This document shows positions 28,125 to 37,686 of a DNA stretch of 64,000 bases, piece after piece. Position 1 is the stretch's first letter. Every line of letters starts with the position of its first letter. Origin of the DNA: Brassica napus (lineage: Eukaryota > Streptophyta > Magnoliopsida > Brassicales > Brassicaceae); contig NW_026014861.1 in assembly GCF_020379485.1 (NCBI RefSeq), forward strand, positions 62,001-126,000, read 5' to 3'. The position numbers and the translations under genes were made by a program. The notes under the pieces were generated by a model that saw only the letters and a program-made list of their open reading frames with translations, searched no databases and was not told the origin of the DNA.

Positions 28125-28596
28125 TATACACTTTTGTGTATGTAGAGTGATGAATAAATATCAAGAGATGATTAGTGTAGATTTGGAGATTTAAGAGAGA
28201 CTAAGAGAATAAAGAACAAGAGAGAATACTCAAAACTCCATTAATTAATTTAATGTCTCAGATACAAGTTATATATGAAGAGATAAGGATAATACAAAGA
28301 TGATTTCGAAATCATAAGCATGTGAAGTCAAGGGATAGGCTGTAAAGATGCTTCACATGCTTGGACAGGCTGTAAAGGTGCTTTACCTTTCCAGCTATGA
28401 CCAGACCTTATCCAAACTACTCCTTCCTTATCCAGACTTCCTCTTGGGCGTGATCCACTCTCCAAAGGGATGCAAAGTAACTTCCTAAGCTTTTAACTTA
28501 GTTACCACAGTCAAACCGAAGTTACTGTGGTAAAACTCCAAAGTTACTATCTGCCCCAATACTCTTCCTCTATCAATGTATCACCTCTTCTCAACA
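28125..28596 (-). repeat. Copia B 3' LTR (472 bp)
   Basis: Bounded outside by the target duplication and inside by the PPT. The LTR end forms a palindrome ATACAC-tttt-GTGTAT (28126-28141). A 9-bp inverted repeat TTACCACAG/CTGTGGTAA (28502-28510 and 28525-28533) lies in U3. Unlike the other copia LTRs here it has no GTAC cluster. A CAGCTGGAAAG-like block shared with the other families survives as AGCTGGAAAGG on the element strand. Confidence 0.95.
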
Positions 28597-28738
28597 CTCC
28601 CCCTCAAGCTTGACCATGTAGAACAAGTCAAGCTTGGAAACCATGAAGACCTCCCTCATTAAAAACCTCACCAAGGAAAACCCATTGGGATAAAACCTTG
28701 ATGAGGGAAAAAGAGTGGAGACTCCATGGTTAAGGGGC
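28597..28738 (-). other. Copia B 3' noncoding structured block and PPT
   Basis: On the element strand the P2 stem reads CCTCATCAAGG/CCTTGGTGAGG, fully paired with one wobble, around the conserved CCCAATGGG. The stem next to the PPT reads AAGCTTGAC/GTCAAGCTT (window 28606-28614 and 28627-28635), where other families have AAGCTTAG/CTAAGCTT. B is the most diverged family, yet the pairing is kept by paired changes. The outer stem P1 is weaker (ACCATGGAG side, one mismatch and one bulge). The PPT (complement CTCCCCCTC) abuts the LTR. Confidence 0.75.
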
Positions 28739-31700
28739 TCAGCTCCTTGGAGTAAGATCAATGAGTCCAAGCCTTGATAGTATGGACTCCATTGTCTTTA
28801 ATCTCGCTGCCTTAGTAAACACATCTGCAAGCTGGTCTTCACTTCTTGTATAACATGGCAGTATCACTCCTAAGATAATCATCTGCCTCACCTTATGACA
28901 ATCCACCTCTATGTGCTTTGTTCTCTCATGAAACACTGAGTTGGAGGCAATGTGGATAGCTGCTTGATTGTCACAATGCATAGTCATAGGAGTAGTCTGC
29001 TCAATCTCTAGATGCTTCAAGATCCCCTTGATCCACACCAACTCGTTTGTCAGCTTCAACATGGCTCTATACTCAGCTTCAGCACTTGAACAGGAGATAA
29101 CCTTCTGCTTCTTACTCTTCCAAGTTACCAAGTTCCCTCCAATGAATGTACAATACCCAGTAGTTGATCTCCTATCCACTCTATCTCCTGCCCAATCAGC
29201 ATCACAATAACCAACCACTTCTGTACTGCCATTGCAACCCATCCAAACTCCTTGACCAGGCGTGCCACTCAAATACCTCAGTATCCTATCAACCATCTTC
29301 CAATGATGTACCTTTGGCGCCTGCATATGCTGACTCACTTGGTTCACTGCAAAACATATATCTGGCCGTGTGATGGTCAAGTAGATCAACTTGCCAACCA
29401 TCTTCCTGTATAGCTTAGGATCCTCAAACAACTGCTTCTCTTCAACCTCCCCCTCACGCAAGACCTTATACCCCTCCTCAAGAGGTGTCTTTGCTACCTT
29501 TCCTCCAAGTACATCAGTCTCCTTCAGCATATCCATTGTATACTTCCTTTGAGACATAAACAAACCCTCCTTGGATCTGCATATCTCAATCCCCAAGAAA
29601 TACTTCATCTCTCCCAAGTCTTTGATGTCAAACACAGACTTGAGGAACTCTTTAGTGGCTTTAATCCCATCCTTATCACTCCCTGTGATAATCAAATCAT
29701 CCACATATACCAGTATCACAATGATCCCTGATGGAGTAACCAAAGTGAAGAGTGTATGATCCAGTTCAGACTTCCTGAATCCTCTGCCATTCAGGGTTGT
29801 ACTCAGCTTCCTGTACCAAGCTCTAGGAGACTGCTTCAGCCCATAGATTGCCTTCTTCAATCTCAAAACATTTCCTGGTTTTACTAGATGCTCAAGACCA
29901 GGAGGAGGAAGCATGTATACCTCATCTTCTAGCTCACCTTGTAAGAAAGCATTCTTCACATCCATCTGCCACAAATCCCACTCCAAGTTTGTTGCAATGG
30001 ACAACACAATCCGAACTGTATGTAGCTTAGCTACTGGTGCAAAGGTATCAATGTAATCCTCTCCATAGGTCTGTGTAAATCCTCTTGCAACCAATCTGGT
30101 CTTCTTCCTATCAATCTGTCCATTTGCTAGATACTTGATTGTGAAGATCCATCTACTAGATACAGCCCTCTTTCCCTTAGGCAGCTCACTCGCATACCAT
30201 GTATCATTTTTGATCATAGCACCTGCTTCAGCTCCCACTGATTCTTTCCATTCCTTGTCTAACATAGCTTCTTCATAAGTCCTTGGTACATAACTCTCAT
30301 CCAGACTAATCATAAAGGCATGATGCTCCTCTGGAAACTCAGCAAAGGAACACACAGCTTGAGAAGGATGCTCCACAGCCTGGGCATTGTAGTACACTCT
30401 CGTGTTTACCCAGTTAGAAGGATCCCTCTTTATCCTTGTGCTCCTCCGCAGGGTCTCAACGTGTTCTTCAGCCTGAATATTATCTTGTGTTTCTTCTCCT
30501 AAGCCAGTAGGTTCTCCCTGCTCATTTCCATCTGACTGATCCTCACTCTCCTCTGTACCAGTAGACTGAACAACATTCTCTACTTCATGTGTCTCCTCAT
30601 GATCATGCTGTCCTGAATCCTCTTGGTTTTGCTCCTGCTCCTCTGATTCAGATCCATTCCCCCTCTCATGATCAAGAGGGGTTGTTTCTCCAGCTTCTCC
30701 AGCTTGGTTAGAAGGTTCTCTCCTTCCTGGTTTCTGATCTTGGGATAATCCTATCCCTAGCCTCTCCAACAACACTCTCAGTGTTGTTGCCTTCTCTGTT
30801 GGAGCTCGGGACAGATCCTCTAGGTCTTCCCATTTCTTCTCCTCATAATATCCTTTAGACTCCACAAACTTCACTTCTCTGGATACCAAAACCCTCCTGG
30901 TTATTGGATCATAACATTTGTACCCTTTCTGAGTGATTGAGTACCCAATGAACATAGCTTTAGTACTCTTTGCTTCTAGCTTGTTCCTCCTCTCTCCGGG
31001 AACCATCACATAACATAAACACCCAAAGACTCTCAAATGATCAAGGTGTGGTTTAGTCTTGTTCAATACCTCAAAGGGAGACAGATTCTTTAGGATCTTG
31101 GTCGGAACTCTGTTGATGAGATAGCATGCAGTCTGAACAGCATCCCCCCAAAACCTCTTTGGAACATTTGCATGAAACATCATTGACCTTGCTACCTCCA
31201 TCAAGTGCCTATTCTTTCTCTCAGCCACCCCATTCTGCTGTGGTGTGTAAGGACAGCTTGTCTGCTGCACAATCCCATGCTTTGCTAGATAACTCTTGAA
31301 AGCATTGCTAGTGTATTCTCCTCCATTATCAGATCTTAGCACCTTCACAGTAGCATTGTATTGATTAGTTACATATGCTTGGAAGTTCATAAAGGCTTCT
31401 AGGACTCTATCTTTAGAGGGAATCAAAGTGACCCATGTATACTTTGATTTCTCATCAATAAAAGTTACAAAGTACTTCTGGCTATCCCTAGACTCACACG
31501 GAGATGTCCACACATCTGAGTGAACTAGATCAAAGCAATGCTCATATATAGTCTCTGATGCTGGAAAGACAGTCCTACAATGCTTTCCTAATATGCATGC
31601 TTCACACTCCAAGTGATTAAATGACATATTAGGCATGATTAACTCAATTGCACGAGCATGAGGATGTCCTAATCTAGCATGCCAAGTCATACTATCACAC

Positions 31701-32977
31701 CTATCAGCAGCACTACTCAGGCACATAGAGTTAATGGGATTAAGAGTCTTAGCTGTTTGGAGATGATATAAGTGATGCTTGCTGTCCCCTCTGCCAATAA
31801 CTCTTCCAGTCTTCAAATCTTGAAACTCAACTTCATTTGGCCTGAATACTACTTGACAATCCAGATCAATTGTAGCTTTCTTAACAGATATCAGATTTGA
31901 AGTGAACTGAGGCAGATATAAGGCGGTTGAGCTCTTCTCAAACAGCTTGAGGTTTCCCATTCCTTCTACTGGGATCTGAGCGCCATTAGCTATGGTAACA
32001 CACCCTGTTGCAGCCCTGACATCACTTATCAGACTCCTATCACTGATCATATGATGTGTTGCTCCAGAATCAATTATGATAGGTTTAGAGGCTGTGTAGG
32101 AATCGCTTTGCTTCTCACTTGCAGATAGAGCACCTTGCTTCTTTCTTGCAACCAGTTCATACACACACTTAACAAACTCATCCCATTCTTGCTTTGTGAT
32201 TGGATCCTCTCCTCCTTTGGTCTCCTGCCTCCTTGTACTTACACCATCTTCTACTGATTCTCCCAAGTAAGCTGAGTATGAACACTCTCCTATAACCATC
32301 TGCTGAAGTATATCCTTGATTCTCTTCAAGATCACACTCATCCTGTCACTTAAGTGCTCAGACTCGCTACCCTTTCTCCATGCCCTTCTCTTCATTAACC
32401 ACTCCTTAGAAAGTTTTCTCAACCTTCCCTTCTTACAGCTTGTACCTCCCTTCCATCTTTCTGGTTTCCTGTTCATCTCCCACACATCACAAGTGTGTTT
32501 AACAAGCTCACATACCTCTTCCATAAGGAAGCCAAAGATCACATCTTGCTTCCTCCTTTCTTGACCACATCTCGGATTTGATGTGTGTGCCTTCACCACA
32601 TCTAACTCTGACCATACTTCTCTCAGCCTTCCCACAAGCTGATAACACTCATCCCTTCCTTGTCTCAAGCCGCGGATCATCCCTTTGTCCTCAACGACTC
32701 TTACAGGCTTGGACTTGCCTAAAGTTGCTTCAATCTCACTCTTTGTAGTGTCTCCTTGAACAACTTCATTTCCCAGATTCAGACCTCTTGTCTGACCTTC
32801 TTCAGTAGCCATTTCCATGAAAGGTTTCCCCTTTCCATGACTGCTCCATAACCCACAGCTTTCCAAAGCTCCCTTTATCCATCTTGAACACACTCCATCC
32901 ATTTCTTCTTCACGCCCCAAAGATTTACTAAACCTGTGCTTCATCTCCTGTTGAGGTTGCTTGAATCGACCAGACAA
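28739..32977 (-). CDS. Copia B gag-pol polyprotein, 1412 aa, intact
   Basis: The frame is uninterrupted from ATG at 32977 to the stop at 28739. Protease Asp of IIDSGATHH is residue 303. The integrase HHCC region ([18 protein letters not shown]) is followed by catalytic Asp488, Asp550 and Glu586, giving the D-D-35-E spacing. RT YVDD spans residues 1091-1094, and RNase H ends the protein. The first 300 residues align only weakly to gag of the other copies: the shared traces are WSEL near residue 125, QD.(I/V)FG.L, and CGLWSSHGKG in place of SKGLWSHI. No CX2CX4HX4C zinc knuckle is present; a single CKK remains where it should be. All enzymatic motifs are present, so the element may still move, with a reduced or replaced RNA-binding function in gag. 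The ATG is the first in frame after the primer site and leaves a leader of about 130 nt. Confidence 0.93.
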   Translation of the reverse strand: MSGRFKQPQQEMKHRFSKSLGREEEMDGVCSRWIKGALESCGLWSSHGKGKPFMEMATEEGQTRGLNLGNEVVQGDTTKSEIEATLGKSKPVRVVEDKGMIRGLRQGRDECYQLVGRLREVWSELDVVKAHTSNPRCGQERRKQDVIFGFLMEEVCELVKHTCDVWEMNRKPERWKGGTSCKKGRLRKLSKEWLMKRRAWRKGSESEHLSDRMSVILKRIKDILQQMVIGECSYSAYLGESVEDGVSTRRQETKGGEDPITKQEWDEFVKCVYELVARKKQGALSASEKQSDSYTASKPIIIDSGATHHMISDRSLISDVRAATGCVTIANGAQIPVEGMGNLKLFEKSSTALYLPQFTSNLISVKKATIDLDCQVVFRPNEVEFQDLKTGRVIGRGDSKHHLYHLQTAKTLNPINSMCLSSAADRCDSMTWHARLGHPHARAIELIMPNMSFNHLECEACILGKHCRTVFPASETIYEHCFDLVHSDVWTSPCESRDSQKYFVTFIDEKSKYTWVTLIPSKDRVLEAFMNFQAYVTNQYNATVKVLRSDNGGEYTSNAFKSYLAKHGIVQQTSCPYTPQQNGVAERKNRHLMEVARSMMFHANVPKRFWGDAVQTACYLINRVPTKILKNLSPFEVLNKTKPHLDHLRVFGCLCYVMVPGERRNKLEAKSTKAMFIGYSITQKGYKCYDPITRRVLVSREVKFVESKGYYEEKKWEDLEDLSRAPTEKATTLRVLLERLGIGLSQDQKPGRREPSNQAGEAGETTPLDHERGNGSESEEQEQNQEDSGQHDHEETHEVENVVQSTGTEESEDQSDGNEQGEPTGLGEETQDNIQAEEHVETLRRSTRIKRDPSNWVNTRVYYNAQAVEHPSQAVCSFAEFPEEHHAFMISLDESYVPRTYEEAMLDKEWKESVGAEAGAMIKNDTWYASELPKGKRAVSSRWIFTIKYLANGQIDRKKTRLVARGFTQTYGEDYIDTFAPVAKLHTVRIVLSIATNLEWDLWQMDVKNAFLQGELEDEVYMLPPPGLEHLVKPGNVLRLKKAIYGLKQSPRAWYRKLSTTLNGRGFRKSELDHTLFTLVTPSGIIVILVYVDDLIITGSDKDGIKATKEFLKSVFDIKDLGEMKYFLGIEICRSKEGLFMSQRKYTMDMLKETDVLGGKVAKTPLEEGYKVLREGEVEEKQLFEDPKLYRKMVGKLIYLTITRPDICFAVNQVSQHMQAPKVHHWKMVDRILRYLSGTPGQGVWMGCNGSTEVVGYCDADWAGDRVDRRSTTGYCTFIGGNLVTWKSKKQKVISCSSAEAEYRAMLKLTNELVWIKGILKHLEIEQTTPMTMHCDNQAAIHIASNSVFHERTKHIEVDCHKVRQMIILGVILPCYTRSEDQLADVFTKAARLKTMESILSRLGLIDLTPRS

Positions 32978-33105
32978 CCTCCCAAATACCCAGAAACTGA
33001 AGAACAGCTCAAGAACAGCTCAAGAACAGCTCAAGAACACCAAGAACACACAACAGATTCTCGCAAATCACCACTCCCTTTCTTGCCAACCTGGCTCTGA
33101 TACCA
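32978..33105 (-). other. Copia B leader with primer binding site and 11-bp repeats
   Basis: The primer site, complement of TGGTATCAGAGCCAGGTT, lies at 33088-33105 directly against the 5' LTR. It fits the 3' end of plant initiator Met-tRNA, the usual copia primer. The leader contains three exact tandem copies of agaacagctca (33001-33033), a likely replication-slippage product. Confidence 0.9.
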
Positions 33106-33577
33106 TATACACTTTTGTGTATGTAGAGTGATGAATAAATATCAAGAGATGATTAGTGTAGATTTGGAGATTTAAGAGAGACTAAGAGAATAAAGAACAA
33201 GAGAGAATACTCAAAACTCCATTAATTAATTTAATGTCTCAGATACAAGTTATATATGAAGAGATAAGGATAATACAAAGATGATTTCGAAATCATAAGC
33301 ATGTGAAGTCAAGGGATAGGCTGTAAAGATGCTTCACATGCTTGGACAGGCTGTAAAGGTGCTTTACCTTTCCAGCTATGACCAGACCTTATCCAAACTA
33401 CTCCTTCCTTATCCAGACTTCCTCTTGGGCGTGATCCACTCTCCAAAGGGATGCAAAGTAACTTCCTAAGCTTTTAACTTAGTTACCACAGTCAAACCGA
33501 AGTTACTGTGGTAAAACTCCAAAGTTACTATCTGCCCCAATACTCTTCCTCTATCAATGTATCACCTCTTCTCAACA
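33106..33577 (-). repeat. Copia B 5' LTR (472 bp)
   Basis: Identical by eye to the 3' copy at 28125-28596, with an offset of 4,981 bp. In element orientation it starts TGTTGAGAAG and ends GTGTATA before the primer site. It should carry the promoter that drives full-length B RNA. Confidence 0.95.
33250..33257 (-). promoter_or_regulatory. TATA-like element of copia B promoter
   Basis: The element strand reads CATATATAA, the only strong TATA-like sequence in the B LTR. It lies about 145 bp before the LTR end, a plausible core promoter defining the U3/R boundary. The start site itself cannot be placed. Confidence 0.5.
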
Positions 33578-33610
33578 CTAGGAAGGTTAGGGAGCTTTGG
33601 GATCAACCAG

Positions 33611-33649
33611 TCCGTACAAGGCCGTACATGGCCGTACCATCCGTACAAG
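33611..33649 (+). promoter_or_regulatory. GTAC cluster in copia A U3
   Basis: Four GTAC cores occur in about 35 bp, at 33614, 33624, 33634 and 33643, mostly as CCGTACA. TCCGTACAA occurs at both ends and fits TNCGTACAA, the published in vitro consensus of plant SBP/SPL transcription factors. Position upstream of the TATA-like element makes it a candidate enhancer. Binding is inference. Confidence 0.45.
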
Positions 33650-33956
33650 ATGGGATCGACCAAAGCTCAACCAAACCCCACCACTAGTTACCCAAGTTAC
33701 TTAAGTAAAGAGGAGAAGTTACCTTAGCCTTTGGAGGATGGATCAGACCGTTGGAAAGGATAAGGGAGAGTCTTGGACAGGCTGTCACAGCTGGAAAGTA
33801 AAAGCAAAAGGCATCAGCCAGCTGGAGAGGACTCACACGGATGGCTCTCCTTATTGGATAGTTTTGAATTAGGCATTGACTCCACATGCTTACCTTATCC
33901 TCTTGTATACGAAAACCCTAGCTCTCTCCTTCATATAAATATGTAAACTCTCTCAT

Positions 33957-34081
33957 CTCTGTCGCCAATCCACAGGCTCAGGGAGACGACCACAGTTCAA
34001 AGGAGAGCTAGTAGCCTCTTAGAACACCCCTATCCGTTCCCCTTCAAGTGATCCAGGAGCAAAAGCCATACCCAGGCTGCA
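33957..34081 (+). repeat. Gypsy C 5' LTR remnant
   Basis: The sequence from ctctgtcgcc to ccaggctgca matches the end of the 3' LTR (50757-50880) without a visible difference over about 122 bp, which fixes it as the LTR 3' portion. It ends TGCA five bases before the primer site. The upstream part is gone and is replaced by the truncated copia A LTR. Confidence 0.85.
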
Positions 34082-34469
34082 CCAAGTGGTATCAGAGCCA
34101 CTTGAAGGTTAGGGTCTGCAATTTTTGACTACTCAGATCATTCATTCCATCAAACACTTCTCTTATCTTTCTATCTGTTGTAAGCCAGCTGAGCCAACCC
34201 TGCAAATCAAAAAAAAAAAAAAAAAAAGCTGAAGAGTAATCCAGCTAGCTGAAGAGAAATCCAGCTCAGGGTGGTAAAGTCAGCTGGTGCCTAAATCTCT
34301 TAATACTTTCTTTCTGATTCATTGGGGTTTAGTTCTAGATCTTAAGTGTAGAACCTTGTTTTTCAACTGAACTTGTGGGAAGAGCTGAGACTTGGCGACT
34401 TGAAAACTTGAGTGAGAGAGAGATACTTTTGTTCTTGGCTTTGTATTTTCTCTAACTATTTCAGGAACA
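34082..34469 (+). other. Gypsy C primer site and leader, with A19 run
   Basis: The primer site TGGTATCAGAGC (34087-34098) is complementary to initiator Met-tRNA. The leader has a run of 19 A (34209-34227), followed by two 20-bp tandem units starting gctgaagag (34228-34247 and 34248-34267) that differ at two bases. No gene lies here. Confidence 0.8.
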
Positions 34470-34836
34470 ATGAGTGAAGAGAGACGAGATGGAAAGCAAC
34501 CAGAGGGTTCAGGAGAACAGGCTGTCCAGCAAATCAACCTCAACCAAGTTCAATTTGAGGCTATGATGGCTGAGATAACCAGAAGAATGTAAAATACTTA
34601 CAACCTTGCTCAACAAGCTAATGAAAACTTACCTGGTGTTAATGCAGGGCAAGAGAGGGATGCGGTTGCTGCTGGAGCTCAGAGAGCACGCATTGGACCT
34701 ATAAGAGGGCCACGAGTGGAGATTGGGGGTCGTGGGGTTTATGGAGAACATTATCAAGAAGATTCAACTGATGAAAGTGATGATCGATCTCAGGCTAGTC
34801 AGCGTGGTAGAAACTACAAAGACCAGGAACATTAAG
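34470..34836 (+). pseudogene. Gypsy C gag remnant
   Basis: ATG at 34470 opens a frame (MSEERRDGKQPEG...) that stops after 40 codons at TAA 34590-34592. The same frame then reads on through an Arg/Gly-rich stretch ([11 protein letters not shown]...) and an acidic stretch to a second stop just before the zinc knuckle. The roughly 200-300 residue capsid region expected between the N-terminus and the knuckle is absent, and the knuckle is in another frame. Gag therefore carries a large internal deletion plus a nonsense codon and cannot form particles. Confidence 0.75.
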
Positions 34837-37104
34837 TGTTACAAGTGTCATGGCTTTGGCCACTATGCTAATGAGTGCACCAACAAGAAGGTGATGACTA
34901 TCTTAGCCAACGGGGAGGTGATATCTGAAGAGGAGGACGCCGGCCAAGAGTCAGATGAGGAAGGCGTGGAGTACCCTGTCCGTGGAGAGCTACTAGTCAC
35001 CAGGAGACTTCTCAATGCTCAACCTAAAGCCAAAGAAGATGAGCAAAGGGAAAACTTGTTCCACACCAGATGCTTGGTTCAAGAAAAGGTTTGCAGCTTG
35101 ATCATTGATGGAGGAAGCTGTACTAATGTAGCAAGTGCTGAGTTGGTGGAGAAGTTGGGTCTTCAAGTGTTCAAGCATCCTAAACCATATCTCTTGCAAT
35201 GGATCAATGACGAGGGTGGATTACAGATCACCAAGCAAGTGAAGGTCTTGCTATCAGTGGGAAAGTACCAAGATGAGATCACTTGTGATGTAGCACCCCT
35301 TGAAGCTAGCCACATCCTTCTTGGACGTCCATGGCAGTATGATAAGAGATCAGTACATGATGGCTTTACCAACAGATACACTTTTATCCATAAGGAGAAA
35401 CAAGTTACCCTGGCGCCAATGACCCCTCAGGAGGTACACCAGGATCAGATGCATCTCAAAAAGGAGAGAGGAGAGTCCAAGGCCGCCAGCAAGTCCTTGC
35501 TTCTTGAAGAGACCAGCCAGGTAAGTAAACTTAACCTCTTTGCTACTGCTAAAGATATCAAAACTGCTATGATTGAACAATCAAATTTGATACTAGTGGT
35601 TTATAAAGAATTGTTGAGCTCTACTACTAACCCTGCTCCTGAGATTCCAGAGGAGATTGAGTGCCTTTTGCAGGAGTATAGAGATGTGTTCCCAGAGGAC
35701 AATCCAATAGGTCTGCCGCCTATTAGGGGAATAGAGCACCAGATTGATTTTGTACCAGGAGCTACTTTGCCAAACCGTCCATCATACAGGACCAACCCTG
35801 TAGAGACCAAGGAGCTTCAGAAACAAGTCAATGAGCTAATGGAGAAGGGACATATCAGGGAGAGTATGAGTCCTTGTGCTGTACCTGTCCTCTTGGTACC
35901 AAAAAAAGATGGGAGCTGGAGGATGTGTGTGGACTGCAGAGCCATCAACAACATAACAGTTAAGTACAGGCACCCTATTCCTCGCTTAGATGATATGTTA
36001 GATGAGTTACATGGTTCATGTGTCTTTTCTAAAATTGATTTAAAGAGTGGTTACCACCAGATTAGAATGAAAGAAGGAGATGAGTGGAAAACTGCTTTTA
36101 AAACTAAGCTAGGATTGTATGAATGGCTTGTGATGCCTTTTGGGCTTACTAATGCACCTAGTACTTTCATGAGATTAATGAATCATGTCTTGAGAGCTTT
36201 GATAGGACGATTTGTAGTTGTTTACTTTGATGATATCCTGATTTACAGCAAGACTATGAAAGAACATGTTAACCACTTGAAACAAGTTCTAGATGTGCTT
36301 AGAAAAGAAAATCTGTATGCTAACTATAAGAAGTGTTCTTTTGGCACAGATAACCTTGTCTTTTTAGGTTTTGTTGTGACCTCACAGGGCATACAGGTTG
36401 ATGAGGAAAAAGTGAAAGCTATCAGGGAGTGGCCGACTCCTAAATCTATTGGAGAGGTCAGAAGTTTTCATGGACTTGCTGGCTTCTACAGGAGGTTTGT
36501 GAGAGATTTCAGTACGGTTGCAGCACCACTGACTGAAGTGATCAAAAAGAGTGTAGGTTTCACTTGGGGACCAACCCAGGAAGAGGCCTTTCAAATGCTA
36601 AAAGAGAAGTTAACAAGTGCTCCTTTACTTGCACTTCCTGACTTTTCTAAAACTTTTGAAATTGAATGTGATGCATCTGGTATTGGAATTGGAGCTGTGT
36701 TGATGCAGGATAAGAAACCCATAGCTTACTTCAGTGAGAAACTAGGAGGCGCCACCTTGAACTATCCTACCTATGACAAGGAGCTGTATGCCTTGGTGAG
36801 AGCTTTACAAGTGTGGCAACATTACTTGTGGCCTAAGGAGTTTGTGATCCATACAGATCATGAATCCCTTAAACATCTCAAAGGGCAACAGAAGCTGAAC
36901 AAGAGACATGCCAGGTGGGTGGAGTTCATTGAGACCTTTCCTTATGTCATCCACTACAAGAAAGGTAAGGAGAATGTAGTGGCTGATGCACTCTCCAGAA
37001 GGTATACTCTTTTATCTTCAATGGAAACTAAACTCTTAGGATTTGAACATATCAAATCTTGCTATGCTAATGATCCTGAGTTTAAAGATGTGTTTAGAGA
37101 ATCT
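34723..37104 (+). pseudogene. Gypsy C zinc knuckle, protease, RT and RNase H (first pol part)
   Basis: The frame is open for 794 codons. The knuckle [14 protein letters not shown] is at residues 39-52, followed by an acidic linker. The aspartic protease motif IIDGGS has its Asp at residue 129 (35107-35109). RT contains [24 protein letters not shown] and YFDD at residues 501-504 (36223-36234). RNase H contains ECDASG, then [10 protein letters not shown] and VADALSRR. The N-terminal 35 codons are probably not native, because the frame there opens through the deleted gag. At 37100-37104 the target site aatct marks copia D, and the frame resumes at 48984. RT looks enzymatically intact. Confidence 0.9.
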
Positions 37105-37686
37105 TGTTGAGAAGAGTTGAGTATACAAGTGTGAAGTACAAAGGGGTTAAGACTGAAGAGAGTATGTTAAGCATTGGTGTGATGGGAGAGGTTCATATTG
37201 GCGTGACCGTACAAGGCCGTACAAGGCCGTACGGTCCGTACACATTCAGACAAGTGAAACCTTGACCGCGGTTACAAGGAGTTACCCGTGTAACTTATGG
37301 GAAGAGAAGGGGCTTTGGCTGATGAAATGAGACCGTTGGAGGATAAGAGAGGCGCGGCTTTACAGGCTGGCACAGCTGGAAAGGCAAGAGCATCTTTGTC
37401 CAAGATCCTAGATGCTCCAAGCATGTGGGAACGCTGATTGGCCGAGTTAAAGAGAGCTTATCCTAACCTTGTTGACTTCACATGCTTAGCTCTCCTTTAT
37501 GATTTCGAAAACCCTACTGATCTCTCACTATATATTGTAACTCTTGTCATTAATAATAAACATACAGTTCTGAGTTTCCCTTTCTCTTATCATACTCTCT
37601 CAATCATGATTCTACACTAAACTCTTCATAATCTCTCATAATCTACCCAAGTTCTATCTTAATCATTTCATTCTTAGATTCTTATA
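37105..37686 (+). repeat. Copia D 5' LTR (582 bp)
   Basis: Starts TGTTGAGAAG right after aatct and ends ATTCTTATA before the primer site. It contains a GTAC cluster (37206-37242), the shared U3 block ACAGGCTGGCACAGCTGGAA near 37363, and TATATATT at 37529-37536 as a likely TATA box. The only visible difference from the 3' LTR lies in the GTAC cluster. Confidence 0.95.
37206..37242 (+). promoter_or_regulatory. GTAC cluster in copia D U3
   Basis: Four GTAC cores (37209, 37219, 37229, 37238) occur as ACCGTACAAGG, GCCGTACAAGG, GCCGTACGG and TCCGTACAC. Spacing of the first three is 10 bp, one helical turn. In the 3' LTR the fourth core is lost by G to A at 48530. Confidence 0.45.

Larger units (their letters stand above)
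28125..33577 (-). mobile_element. Copia B: complete Ty1/copia retrotransposon with identical LTRs
   Basis: B is a 5,453-bp element inserted in the 3' LTR of copia A and flanked by the 5-bp duplication ctagg (28120-28124 and 33578-33582). Both LTRs are 472 bp and identical by eye. In element orientation the order is 5' LTR (33106-33577), Met-tRNA primer site, a 1412-codon gag-pol, structured 3' block with PPT, and 3' LTR (28125-28596). LTR termini are TG...TA. Identical LTRs, a perfect target duplication and an open frame point to very recent insertion and possible autonomy. Confidence 0.95.
24011..33953 (+). mobile_element. Copia A: 5'-truncated Ty1/copia retrotransposon, split by copia B
   Basis: Copia A begins abruptly inside gag at the satellite junction. 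It runs through protease, integrase, RT and RNase H to its PPT and 3' LTR. The 3' LTR begins TGTTGAG at 28054, is interrupted by copia B at 28125, resumes at 33583 and stops at about 33953, where gypsy C sequence begins. The internal region is close to copies H and F, and the LTR resembles the F LTR, so A, F and H belong to one subfamily in their coding part. The 5' LTR, primer site and N-terminal gag are missing, so the copy cannot be autonomous. Confidence 0.9.
28054..33953 (+). repeat. Copia A 3' LTR, split by copia B and truncated
   Basis: The LTR starts TGTTGAGATG right after the PPT. Its first 71 bp run to 28124, including the target site ctagg at 28120-28124. Copia B follows, then a second ctagg at 33578-33582 and the rest of the LTR to about 33953. 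It aligns over its length with the F LTR at 52467-53068 and includes a TATA-like CATATAAATATG near 33931. It lacks the last roughly 120 bp: the F LTR continues CTCATTAATAC, whereas A switches to gypsy C sequence at a CAT shared by both. Confidence 0.88.

Noticed and set aside
34209..34227. A19 run as a poly(A) tail of a LINE or retrocopy
   Set aside because: It lies in the gypsy leader between primer site and gag. No target duplication or retrocopy body is adjacent.
37438..37620. Small ORFs in LTRs (also 41388-41827, 48730-48912, 55138-55362)
   Set aside because: They lie in LTRs, are duplicated only because LTRs are, and have no recognisable domain.
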